The translations under genes and the position numbers were made by a program. Positions 1 to 11,700 of a stretch of DNA of 64,000 nt are shown in pieces (position 1 is the stretch's first letter; each line of letters starts with the position of its first letter). A model generated the notes under the pieces. That model worked only from the letters and a program-made list of their open reading frames with translations, had not been told where the DNA came from and made no database searches. The stretch comes from Eutreptiella sp. 'Long Island Sound 2002' (taxonomy: Eukaryota > Euglenozoa > Euglenophyceae > Eutreptiales > Eutreptiaceae), in assembly GCA_964036045.1 (NCBI GenBank), contig OZ038395.1:9194288-9258287 (forward strand), written 5' to 3'.

Positions 1-2660
1 GTGACACAAAATTGTCCATGGATTGCCACAATAAAAGGAAACCGAAGGCAAGACACCACCATTGTCTGGGGTGGGCGAGCTTTCAGATGGGGGGCGAGGG
101 GAAGGGGCCCATGACCTGGGCACCCGATGGGACACCCGGGGGACAAGGGGTTACCATTGCGTGGGCGACCGCACGCCGTCCGGGCAGCCCCACTTCCGGC
201 CGGCGACCACAACACCCTGTCCGTGGTACCCCGGGGGGGGGGGGGGGAAGTGAGACTCCCGAAAAATTTATCTTGTGGGTGGGTGGGGGCCTTGGAGCCC
301 CTTTTCCCAGCCCCCCTCCCCCATCCCCCTACCCCCGGAGGCGGCTCCCAGGGCCGGCTCTCTTTTTTCCATGTTTTTCATGCATACTTCAAAGCTCCAC
401 CAAAAAGCCGCCCTCCCACCCGCCCCCCCTTTGAAATTGTTGGAGGCAAGATTGTCTTGACGAAATAAGCGTGTGGCCCTTGGAGCAACCCCCCCTCCCT
501 GAATTTGTGGGGGGCTCCAAGCCCCCCCCCCCCTCCCTCCAGCCCGGAGATGGGCCCTCTTGCCTTCCCGGAAACCGAATCAGACAGCCTGTCCCACAGG
601 GCTCCAGCCCTCGCAGGGGGCGTTTCTGTACAGCGCGGGCACAGCGCGGGCACCGCACCCAACTGCAAGGAAGCTTCCCGTGACCGGGCGAAACACCCCC
701 CACCCCAGGGAAGTATTAGAAGGGGGGGAGGGGGTCTGAAGGGGGGAAGGGAGGGAGGGGGGGGTCGGCCGGACCCTCCCTCCTCCTTCGGTCCCCCTAT
801 GGTCCCCGCCGAAGGGGGGCCGAAAATTTTTGAAGCGTAAATCCTCTTGGCACCGAAGGCGCCGAAGCAAAATTTTAGCTGTCAGCCTCAAACATTACAA
901 GAGGAGGAGGGAGGAGGGGAGGGGGTTCAAGGGGAGGGAGGTAGGGGGGGTCAGGGGAGGTACCCCCCGTCCTCCTACGGTGTACAGCCGTTCTAATACA
1001 TCACTGCCCCACCACCACCGGGGGAAGCTACGTCCACAGGGCAAAGCCAGCAGAGTCAGAGAGCAATCCGGCTTTTGGAGTGTGAAACATCGTCCGTTTT
1101 GACTCCGCATCTGAGTTTTTGGACTGAGTAGGAATCAGAGCAGTCCGGTGGATGGGCACACAGTAGTCGCCGCGGTCCCCTTGGCCATCGGGCACCACAG
1201 GACCGAAATAGCCTCCTTTTCGCACAGCGCGGCACAGCGCCCGGTGCGCCGCCTTGGCACTGCACAAACCCCCCGGAGCGTCGGCAGCGACCACGTGGAC
1301 CCCTCCCTCTGACGACCCATGCCTCTGAGGCCTCTGATGCCGCTGGAGGGCTCCGTGCGGTCGCAACAAAATGCAAACATCATCACAACCGCATCCGCAA
1401 CCACAAGCCCCGAGGGCGCTGGGCAGGGGCAATTGGCTTGGGGGCGGGGGGGGGGGGGGGGTCATTCGAGCCCCTTTCCCAGACGCCCCCCCCTTCTGGG
1501 CTCCCGTGACGGGGACCCCCGACGGGCTGATGGCGACCCCCCAAAAAGGCTGACAGGGGAGGTCGGGGGGGGGGGGGGGACCTGAGGTACCACAACCAGA
1601 CCTTTGCTTACTAACGGGGGGGGGGGGTCCCTCTGGGGCTGCCTCAGGACCAGGCAGCCCACCCACCCACCCAAGCTGACCCACCCACCCACCCACCCAG
1701 AACCCCGGGTCTGTGCTGTTACAATCAGCTGGTAACACAGAAAACCCTGTGTATTTGCCCAAAAAAAATTGCCAAAATTGCCCAAAACCAAAGTAACCCA
1801 CCCACCCACAGGCCACAGACCCCCCCCCCCCCGGGGGGGGTGGGGTGGGACCCACCTTAAGCAAAGGTCTGACCACAACACATATGACTCAAAATATGGC
1901 AGCATATGTCTCCATACCTCACTCCCCCCCTTATACAGCGCATGAAGGTCAGGCCGAGGTCTAGACCGCCCGCTCCTCGGGGGGAATCGCAGGGGTTGGG
2001 GCCCCTCGCCCCCACGTCCGCGCGCCAGCGCCGTGTGGCGCGCCGCATGTGTCCCTATCCTTCCCAATCCCTTGCGGACCGGCAGTCAAAATGATCCCCC
2101 GCGATGCGCTGATCATTTGGAGGTATGTGTCATGGGGGGGATTTGTTTCGGAAAAACGCATACGGTGAGTCCAGGGTTAGGAGCAGGCTGAGGGTTGGGG
2201 TGGTCGTTAGAGTCAAGGTTGGGTTCAAGTATAGCGTTGGGGTGCTCCACCGCCTGGGCGGGTGCTACGTGGGCAAGGGGGATGAAAAAATTTTCTTCGG
2301 GCGCCTTTGGCGCCACCATATGTATGGCCGGTAGCTATTGACCCTTGGTAACTAAGTGGGCCCGGAGGGCAGGGAGGGGGGGCAGGGAGGGGGGGAGTCG
2401 CGTACCCGAACTGAGCAGACGGCCCACCCGTGGGTGAGTAATCATTGGAGGTTTTAGACTAGCCTCTTGGGACTGGCCTGTCACGAGGGCCCCTTTCCCA
2501 GACCCCCCCCCCCTCTCCTTTGGGAGGCTCAAATGACCCCCCCCCCTCCCCCCCCCGCGCGCAACCCAATTTCCCCGATGCCCTGACACTCACAACCGCA
2601 GCCCCGATGCCCGAAAGACGTGGCGGGAGGACGGGGCGCAGCGCCGCACACAGCACAGAC
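1..2660. other. Repeat-rich stretch left of GH31 exon E, presumably intron
   Basis: No gene is recognised. It contains poly-G/C runs (for example 233-245, 1446-1460 and 2830-2842) and (CCCA)n at about 1648-1700. It also has pieces shared with other loci. 790-890 and 968-1020 recur near 41245-41330 and 41517-41560, and the inverted GGCGCC-type motif at 2283-2320 belongs to the dispersed family at 32.3, 36.9 and 42.4 kb. Confidence 0.6.
1120..1330 (-). CDS. Coding-like segment, unknown
   Basis: One minus-strand frame reads as plausible protein: VAADAPGGLCSAKAAHRALC followed by RKGGYFGPVVPDGQGDRGDY and a hydrophilic end. Composition is less skewed than in neighbouring repeats. It does not match the GH31 block expected next to exon E, and I recognise no family. 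It could be an exon of another gene or chance openness in GC-rich DNA. Confidence 0.2.
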
Positions 2661-2780
2661 CAGGAGCTGCTGGTAGTGCGAGGCCCACCAGGCCCGCGCC
2701 TTCTGCGCGGTGAAGTCCGGGAACACGCAGTCTCCGGGCCACACCCGGGCGTGCTGGTCGTTGTTGTCTTGGGCGGACGC
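2661..2780 (-). CDS. GH31 exon E, across a 21.9-kb intron
   Basis: The exon has forty codons: ASAQDNNDQHARVWPGD, then CVFPDFTAQKARAWWASHYQQLL. The VWPG..VFPDFT..KARAWW block is a GH31 signature that directly follows the DPGIK/VY segment of exon D, and the phases agree (0/0). The acceptor is CCGCAG and the donor CTG|GTCTGT. The next expected block in this family is the GVDGIWNDMNEP nucleophile strand. A reverse-complement search by eye of 1-2660 did not find it. Confidence 0.8.
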
Positions 2781-5700
2781 CTGCGGATGGGCAGTATGGT
2801 CAGGCGATCTCCCAGGGTCGGTGACGGGGGGGGGGGGGGGCAACAATGCTGCACTTGGAGCGGGGCGGGGGGTTCGGCGGCAGGGTTGCAAAGCGGCTGC
2901 CAGTGCGGTTTCCGGCGGTTGGACAGCGGTTGCCGTATCAATGGCGGCGGTTGCAAAAACGGTTGGGGGGGGCACAAGGAGGGTGGGGGGCTTGGGGCAG
3001 CATCGACGGCTATCCCTGACCGGATCCGGGGGTTTGCAACAACCCTTGGCAGGCCGTGTGTGCCGCATGTGCCGTCGCGTGTGCGCCGGATACCGGGGGC
3101 TGGGGTGGTGGAGAGACGCAGTACCGACTCGCAACTGAGCGGGGCATCCCCCGCCTCTCAGTCCGTGACTGGGTGCAGGGTCCGGTGCATGTCAGCGGAC
3201 GTGCCACATTCCGCACCCCACATCAGCGCATGCCGTCCGGCGCTCATCCATACGCAACGCGCATCGCAGGTCGGCATTTCCAAGGCACACGACGACGGCC
3301 ATCTCAAGGTGGCTCCATGTCGTTCATATGGGGGGGGCTGTTGGTGCCCATCCCCTTCACATGGGAGGCACCTTGACAGAGAGGGAGGCACTGGGGTGGG
3401 ACAAGAAGGGGCAACCGGGTTTGCAATTGATACCATACCATACCATACCATATCATACCATACCATACCATACCATACCATACCATACCATACCATACCA
3501 TACCATACCATACCATACCATACCATACCATATAGCGGAGTCCCCCCCGGCGAATCCGAGGTTCTTCCTCGAAGGGGCCCACGTGCCCAGGGGACGCCAC
3601 CGGGTTTTATCGGCCAAGCCGGACGGAGCTCCCACCGGCGACCCCCCTCCCACGAGGGAGGGAGCACACAACAACCGCCAGCCCCCCCCCCCCCCCCTCA
3701 GCCCCCCCAAAAAAGGGACTCCGGCGCGGAGGGTTGGGGATATAGTCCCATGCCGCGCGGCCATGAATTGACATGGCCCTACACGGGCGATACACGCCCT
3801 CCCCCCCCCTCGCTCAAGAGGGGCCCCCGTCGTCCCCCGGGCAGGGAGCAACCCCCCCCCCCTCAAGGAACGGCCGCCCTCGGGGGCCTCTCGGGATTCG
3901 CCCCCGAGCCCGCCCGGCCCTTCCACGCCCCCCCTCACCAGCCGCAGCCCGGAGGCCCGCCCGGTCTCCCCCGCGCCGGCCCACGACCACCAGGGACCCG
4001 GGCCCCGGAGCCCCGGTGCCCAGCCCCGCCCGCCCCCCCGGTATCCCTCCGGCGGGGCCCGTCCCGGTCCGGTTCGGCCGCGAGGGGACGGCGTGGCGCT
4101 CCCCCCCGCCTCCACCAGGATTCGCCCCCGTGGATGATGCTCGGCGGGATTCGTCCCCACCGAGCGGGGTGCGGGCCCCACCGCTGACCGCGGCCCCGCC
4201 GACGCCTCGAGCGCCCCGGGCTCCCCGGCCGACTTTGGCCAGCCCCGGCCGCTCCTCCGCCCGGTTGGCCGCACAGTGACGCTCTGTGGCTGAGCTCACC
4301 GCACCCCCGTCCCCCTCGCGCGCGCACCCACCCACCAGCCCACAGCCCCCCCCCCCCCCCCCCCAACGTGCACGCCGTGCCCCCACCGCCCCCCCACTCA
4401 CCCACCCCTCCTCTCTCAGGTAGCGAAGCCCCCGAGGTGGGCTGCCGCAGCCGCCGACGGACGGCCGCCTTACGAACAAGAGGACCCCCCGCACGCGGTG
4501 GGGGTCCAGGCCTTGCACCCCTTCCCCCTGCCACACGCATCATGGCGTTGCATGTGTCATATCTCCCTCCCTATGCGCCATGTGTCATGGCCGCGAGTGG
4601 CCTTTGCCTCCCCTCCCCCACACCGAAACCGCACGGGGGGGGGCGAAGGCCCCTGGGTGGGGCCCCCAGAACCCCTGCAGCTGCGCCTCCCGACCGGAGG
4701 GTGGTGGGGCCCGCCGGTGCGCGGTACGAGCCCCCGCCACCCTCCATCCACCTGCCGCGACCCCCTGACCCCCCCCCTTGTCCCCCCCCCCTGTCCCCCC
4801 CCCCGGCTGGGGCGGCGCGGCCCGCGCGTGCGGTACGAGCCCGCGCCGCCCCATGTTGCATTATACGGGCAGTGCGGGCCGCCAGGAGAGCGGAGGGGCC
4901 CCGCACTGCCCCGAGCGCCCCCCCCCACGACAGCTGGCGCTAAAGGCCAACCGGCGCCTAGCGGGCTGTTGTGCAGGGGGGGCGAGGCGACCGGGCGCTT
5001 CGTACCCGCCCCCAACGGGGGTCTGTACCCACGGCACCGGGCACAGACACCCGTTGGGAGGTAGCCACTCCACCACCCACCACAGCACCACGGCCACGGG
5101 AGGCAGGGAATAGCCCCGGGCAACGGCCTCCCCCAGGCCGAGGGAAGGTGCCGACCGCCAGGCTCATCCTGGCCCCCCATTTCCTCTTCATTGTCATCCC
5201 CCTTGGCCGCCCCGGCCCACAGTCCCCGCGGCGGGTAAGTTCCTGGGGTAGAACCCTAAGAACTTCGGTGACGGAAACACAGGTCGTGGTTTCGCACCCG
5301 GCCGACGTGGGGAGCCTCCGCCCCCACGGGACCCCAGGGCACCCCGGCCATCCCAGCCGGGGATAACCCGCCGCCAGCGCCCCAGCCCCCATCCCCAGGC
5401 TTTCCGGCCTCAGTTCCCCTGCGTCTTCCTCGCCACATCCTCGTAGAGAAAGGCTAGGTAGCAGGCCACACCCCCACACCACCCCACGGCACGCCCCCCA
5501 CGCACCCCACACCGCCCCCGGCCGCCCGCCAGGGGCCCGACTCTGGACCGTAGTCTGTCGAGCAGGGCCCCACACACCCCGCCGCCCCCACGCCACCCCT
5601 TCCTCTACCCTACACGACAACCCCACGCTGCTGCGCCCCTGCGCAGCCCCACACTGCTGCGCCCCTGCGTGGCCCCGCGCTGCTGCGCCCCTGCACAGCC

Positions 5701-8700
5701 CCATGCTGCCGCGCCCATGCGCAGCCCCATGCTGCGCCCCTTCGCATCCCCACGCTGCTGCACCCCTGCGCAGCCCCACGCTGCGGCGCTCCCGGGCGGC
5801 CCCGCGCTGCTGCGCCCCTGCACAGCCCTCGCTGCTGCGCCCGTGCGCGACCCCACGCCACTGCGCCCCCGCGCAGCCCACACTGCCGCGCCCCTGCGCA
5901 GCCCCACGCTGCGCCCCTAGGCAGCCACATACAACACCTTTGCGCAGCCCCACGCTGCTGCGCCCCTGTGGAGCCCCACACTGCGCCCAAGCGCAGCCCC
6001 ACGCTGCTGCGCCCCTGCGCAACTCCGCGCCGCGCCCATACGCGGCCCCATGATGCGCCCCTGCGCAGCCTCCCACCACTGCGCCGCCGCTCGCTGCGCC
6101 CCTGCGCAGCCCCACGCTGCTGCGCTCCTGCGCAACCCCACGCTGCGCCCCTCCAAGGCCCCACGCTGCCCCCCGGGGCTGCTCCGCGCTGCGCCCCTGC
6201 GCAGCCCCACGCTGCTGCGCCCCTGCGCGGCCCCACGCTGCGCCCCAGCGCACCCCCATGCCGCTGCACCCCTACACAGCCCCCCCACCACTGCGCCGCC
6301 CCACACAGCTGCTCTGCGCAGCCCCACGCTGCTACACCCCTGCGCGGCTCCGCGCCGCGGCCATACGCGGCCCCACGATGCGCCCTTGCGCAGCCTCCCA
6401 CCACTGCGCCGCCGCTCGCTGCGCCCCCGCGCAGCCCCACGCTGCTGCGCCCCTGCGCAGCTCCACGCTGCGCCCCTGCGCAGCCCCACGCTGCGCCCCT
6501 ACACCGCCCCCCCACCACTGCGCCGCCCCACACAGCTGCTATGCGCAGCCCCACGCCGCTGCACCCCTGCGCAGCCCCACGCTGCTGCGCCCCGGCGCAG
6601 CCCCACGCTGCTGCACCCCTGCGCAGCCCCACGCTGCGGCGCCCCTGCGCAGCCCCACGCTGCACCTCTGCGCAGCCCCACGCTGCTACACCCCTGCGCA
6701 GCCCCACGCTGCTGCGCCCCAGCGCAGCCCCACGCCGCTGCGCCCCTGCGCAGCCCCACGCTGCTGCGCCCCTGCGCAGCCCCACGCTGCTGCGCCCCTG
6801 CGCAGCCCCACGCTGCTGCACCCCTGCGCAGCCCCACGCTGCTGCACCCCTGCGCAGCCCCACGCTGCTGCGCCCCTGCGCAGCCCCACGCTGCTACGCC
6901 CCTGTGCAGCCCCACGCTGCTGCACCCCTGCGCAGCCCCACGCTGCTGCACCCCTGCGCAGCCCCACGCTGCTGCGCCCCTGCGCAGCCCCACGCTGCTA
7001 CGCCCCTGTGCAGCCCCACGCTGCTGCACCCCTGCGCAGCCCCACGCTGCTGCGCCCCTGCGCAGCCCCACGCTGCTGCGCCCCTGCGCAGCCCCACGCT
7101 GCTGCGCCCCTGTGCAGCCCCACGATGCTGCGCCCCTGCGCAGCCCCACGCTGCTGCGCCCCTGCGCGGCCCCACGCTGCTGCGCCCCTTCACGGCCCCA
7201 CGCTGCTGCGCCCCGGCGCAGCCCCACGCTGCTGCGCCCCTGCGCAGCCCCACGCTGCGCCCCTGCGCAGCCCCACGCTGCGCCCCTGCGCAGCCCCACG
7301 CTGCTGCGCCCCTGCGCGGCCCCGCGCCGCGCCCCTGCACGGCCCCTTGCCTCGCCCCCGCGCAGCCCCGCGCTGCGCCCCTGCGCAGCCCAACGCTGCT
7401 GCGCCCCTACGCAGCCCCCCGCTGCGCCCCATTCCCGGCCCCACGCTGCGCCCCGGTGCAGCCCCGCGCTGCTACGCCCCTGCGCAGCCCCACGCTGCTG
7501 CGCCCCTGCGCGGCCCCGCGCCTCGCCCCTTCACGGCCCCATGCCACGCCCATACGCGGCCCCACGCTGCACTCCTGCGCGGCCCCACGCTGCGCCCCGG
7601 CCGAGCCCCGCGCTGCGCCCTTGCGCAGCCCCGCGCTGCTGCTCCCCTGCGCGGCCCCACACTGCTGCGCCCCTGCGCAGCCCCGCGCTACGCCCCTGCG
7701 CAGCCCCACGCTGCTGCGCCCCTGCGCCGCACCACGCTGCGCCCCTGCGCAGCCCCATGCTGCGCCCCTACGCAGCCCCACGCTGCGCCCCTGCGCAGCC
7801 CCACGCTGCTGCACCCCTCCACGACCCCATGCCGCGCCCATGCGCGGCCCCGCGCTGCGCCCCTGCGCAGCCCCACGCTGCTGCGCCCCTGCGCAGCCCC
7901 GCGCCGCGCCCCTGCGCAGCCCCACACTGCTGCGCCCCTGCGCCGCCCCACTCTGCTGCGCCCCTGCGCCGCACCACGCTGCGCCCCTGCGCAGCCCCAC
8001 GCTGCGCCCCTACTCAGCCCCACGCTACGCCCCTGCGCAGCCCCACGCTGCTGCGCCCCTTCGCGGCCCCATACCGCGCCCCGGCGCAGCCCCACGCTGC
8101 TGCGCCCCTGCGCAGCCCCACGCTGCGCCCCGGCGCAGCCCCACGCGGCTGCGCCCCTGCGCCGCCCCACACTGCTGCGCCCCTGCGCGGCCCCACGCTG
8201 CGCCCCTACTCAGCCCCACGCTGCACCCCTGCGCAGCCCCATGCTGCTGCGCCCCTTCACGGCCCCATGCCGCGCCCCGGCGCAGCCCCACGCTGCTGCG
8301 CCCCTGCGCAGCCCCACGCTGTTGCGCCCCTGCGCAGCCCCGCGCCGCGCCCTCGCGCAGCCCCACGCTGCTGCGCCCCTGCGCAGCCCCACGCTGCGCC
8401 TCTGCGCAGCCCAGCGCTGCTGCGCCCCTGCGCAGCCCCACGCCGTGCCCCTGCGCGGCCCCATGCCGCGCCCTTGCGCGGCCCCACGCTGCACTCCTGC
8501 GCGGCCCCACGCTGCGCCCCTGCCCAGCCCCGCGCTGCGCCCCTGCGCAGCCCCACGCTGCTGCGCCCCTGCGCAGCCCCGCGCCGCGCCCCCGCGCAGC
8601 CCCACGCTGCTGCGCCCCTGCGCAGCCCCACGCTGCTACGCCCCTGCGCAGCCCCGCGCCGCGCCCCCGCGCAGCCCCACGCTGCGCCCCTGCGCAGCCC

Positions 8701-11700
8701 AGCGCTGCTGCGCCCCTGCGCAGCCCCACGCCGTGCCCCTGCGCGGCCCCATGCCGCGCCCTTGCGCGGCCCCACGCTGCACTCCTGCGCGGCCCCACGC
8801 TGCGCCCCTGCCCAGCCCCGCGCTGCGCCCCTGCCCAGCCCCACGCTGCGCCCCTGCCCAGCCCCACACTGCTGCGCCCCTGCGCAGCCCCACGTTACGC
8901 CCCTGCTCAGCCCCGCGCTGCACCCCTGCGCAGCCCCACGCTGCGCCCCTACTCAGCCCCACGCTACTGCGCCCCTGCACGGCCCCATGCCGCGCCCATG
9001 CGCGGCCCCGCGCTGCGCCCCTACGCAGCCCCACGCTGCGCCCCTGCGCAGCCCCGCGCCGCGCCCCTGCGCGGCCCCACGCCGCGCTCCTCCACGGCCC
9101 CACGCTGCACCCCTGCGCAGCCCCGCGCCGCGCCCCTGCGCGGCCCCATGCCGCGCCCATACGCGGCCCCACGCCGCGCTCCTCCGCGGCCCCACGCTGC
9201 ACCCCTGACGGCCGCATGCTGCACCCCTGCGCGGCCCCACACTGCTGCGCCCCTGCACCGCCCCACACGGCTGCGCCCCTGCACCGCACCACGCTGCGCC
9301 CCTGCGCAGCCCGGGCAGGGAGCAACCCCCCCCCCCCCCTCAAGGAACGGCCGCCCTCGGGAGCCCTCGCCCAGCCCCCGGGGGCCTCTCGGGATTCGCC
9401 CCCGAGCCCGCCCGGCCCTTCCACGCCCCCCCTCACCAGCCGCTGCCCAGAGGCCGGTCTCCACCGCGCCGGCCCACGACCACCAGGGACCCGGGCCGCG
9501 GAGCCCCGGTGCCCAGCCCCGCCCGCCCCCCCGGTATCCCTCCGGCGGGGCCCGTCCCGGTCCGGTTCGGCCGCGAGGGGACGGCGTGGCGCTCCCCCCC
9601 GCCTCCACCAGGATTCGCCCCCGTGGATGATGCTCGGCGGGATTCGTCCCCGCCGAGCGGGGTGCGGGCCCCACCGCTGACCGCGGCCCCCCCGACACCT
9701 CGAGCGCCCCGGGCTCCCCGGCCGACTTTGGCCAGCCCCGGCCGCTCCTCCGCCCGGTCGGCCACACGGTGACGCTCTGCGGCTGAGCTCACCGCACCCC
9801 CGTCCCCCTCGCGCGCGCACCCACCCACCAGCCCACAGCCCCCCCCCCCCCCCCCAACGTGCACGCCGTGTCCCCACCGCCCCTACGCAGCCCCACGCTG
9901 CGCCCCTGCGCAGCCCCGCGCCGCGCCCCTGCGCGGCCCCACGCTGCTGCGCCCCTGCGCCGCCCCGCACGGCTGCGCCCCTGCACCGCACCACGCTGCG
10001 CCCCTGCACAGCCCCTACGCAGCCCCACGCTGCGCCCCTGCGCGGCCCCACGCTGCTACGCCCCTGCGCGGCCCCACGCTGCGCCCTTGCCGCTGGTCCC
10101 GCAGCCCACAGAGGGGCCCTCATCGCGCGCGCCGGCGCCCTTGCACACGCGCCCCCGGCAGCCTGGCCTGCGCGACGCGCGTGCCCCCGGCGCGCCCGCC
10201 GACCCCATGGAGTGGGGCTCTCAGGGCCACCGCCGGCCGCCGGCCGGTCCGCCCACACCGCCCCGCGACCGCCACGGGCCCCGCACCCTCATGGCGCCGC
10301 CTCCGCCTCGGCCGCCCGCCGCTACCCACGCGCCCGGCCCAGGCCTGAGCCCCCCGCCGGCCATGCCGCGCGGCCTCCCGCACACGGGACACAGGGACGG
10401 GCACCAGGGGATAGACCATACATAGTCCCCGCCCCCTCCACCCCCCTTACTCCACCTTCGCACAGGACGTAGCCCCCTCCCCTGTCGCGGGGGAGTGGCG
10501 GCTGGAAGCGATGGGAACCGGGGCCCCGCAGGTCCCCGGACAAGTGGTCCCTCCATCCCGCCCCCCATCCCGCCTCCGTTTCGCACAGGTGCGCACGCCC
10601 TCCCCCCACGGCGGGGGAGGGAACCAGGGTCGCATGGGCAGGTGGTCCCTCTCACAGGGGAGGCACCTTGACAGAGAGGGAGGCACTGGGGTGGGACAAG
10701 AAGGGGCAACCGGGTTTGCAATTGATACCATACCATACCATACCATACCATACCATACCATACCATACCATACCATACCATACCATACCATACCATACCA
10801 TACCATACCATACCATACCATACCATACCATACCATATAGCGGAGTCCCCCCCGCCCTCGCAGTAGCCGCCACGGCGTCCCTTATCTCCCCACGCCGCCC
10901 CACCCCCTGGCTCACCGAAGGTCCCGCCCTGGCACAGGCGCTCGCCCCCCTCGAAGTCACCGTCCACCTCCTCCCCTCCCCCCACGTACGCCCCACCCCG
11001 CAGCACCACACCGGCTCACTGGCCCCCCTCCGCTCCCTCCCCTATGTCGTGGTCGCATGCGACGGCAGCCAAGAGGGCACCCGCCTCGGCGCCGGCTTCC
11101 TCCTCTGGCACCCCCACCACGGCACGCAGAGTGGATCGCCAAAATAGCCGCCATGTTTGCCCTCCGCGGCTGGTCCGGCGAAGCCCTCTTGGCCTCGGAC
11201 TCCACCGCCTCCCAACTCTGCGATCTCACCCGCGGCCCGCCCCCCTCCTCCGCCCTCTCCATCCCGTACCGGGCGGCCCTCCTCTCCGCCTCCTTCCGCA
11301 TGCACGAGGCCTGGCTCCCCGCACAACACGACTCCGGCTCCGCCAGCCACCTCGCCACCCTCAACGCCGAGGCCGACAGCCTAGCCCGCCGCGGGCTCCA
11401 CGCCGCCTCCCCGTGGACCCTCCCCTGGTCCGCACTCTTCCACGGCCGCATCGTGGCGCTCCGTGAGGGCGCCATCTTCCTTAGCCCCGCGCGCGCCGCA
11501 GAGGCAGCGTATGCGGCCACCACCGCCCGCACCCACGTGCTGCACCTCCGGCCCCTGCCCCCAGGCTGGTCCTCCCACCTACTCCGCCTCGCGTATGAAC
11601 GCGCCGAGATCCCGGCACTGGGCCTCCACCGCATCATGCACCTCCGGCTACTGCACTCCCAGGACCACCCCCCCGGCTACGGAGGCGTGACGTGCCCCTT

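Noticed and set aside
5968-9680. Open frames of more than 1000 codons through the GC array on both strands
   Set aside because: Several registers are open at once because the 23/26-bp unit lacks stops; the translation is a bare repeat of Pro/Cys/Ala or Gly/Ala/Arg.
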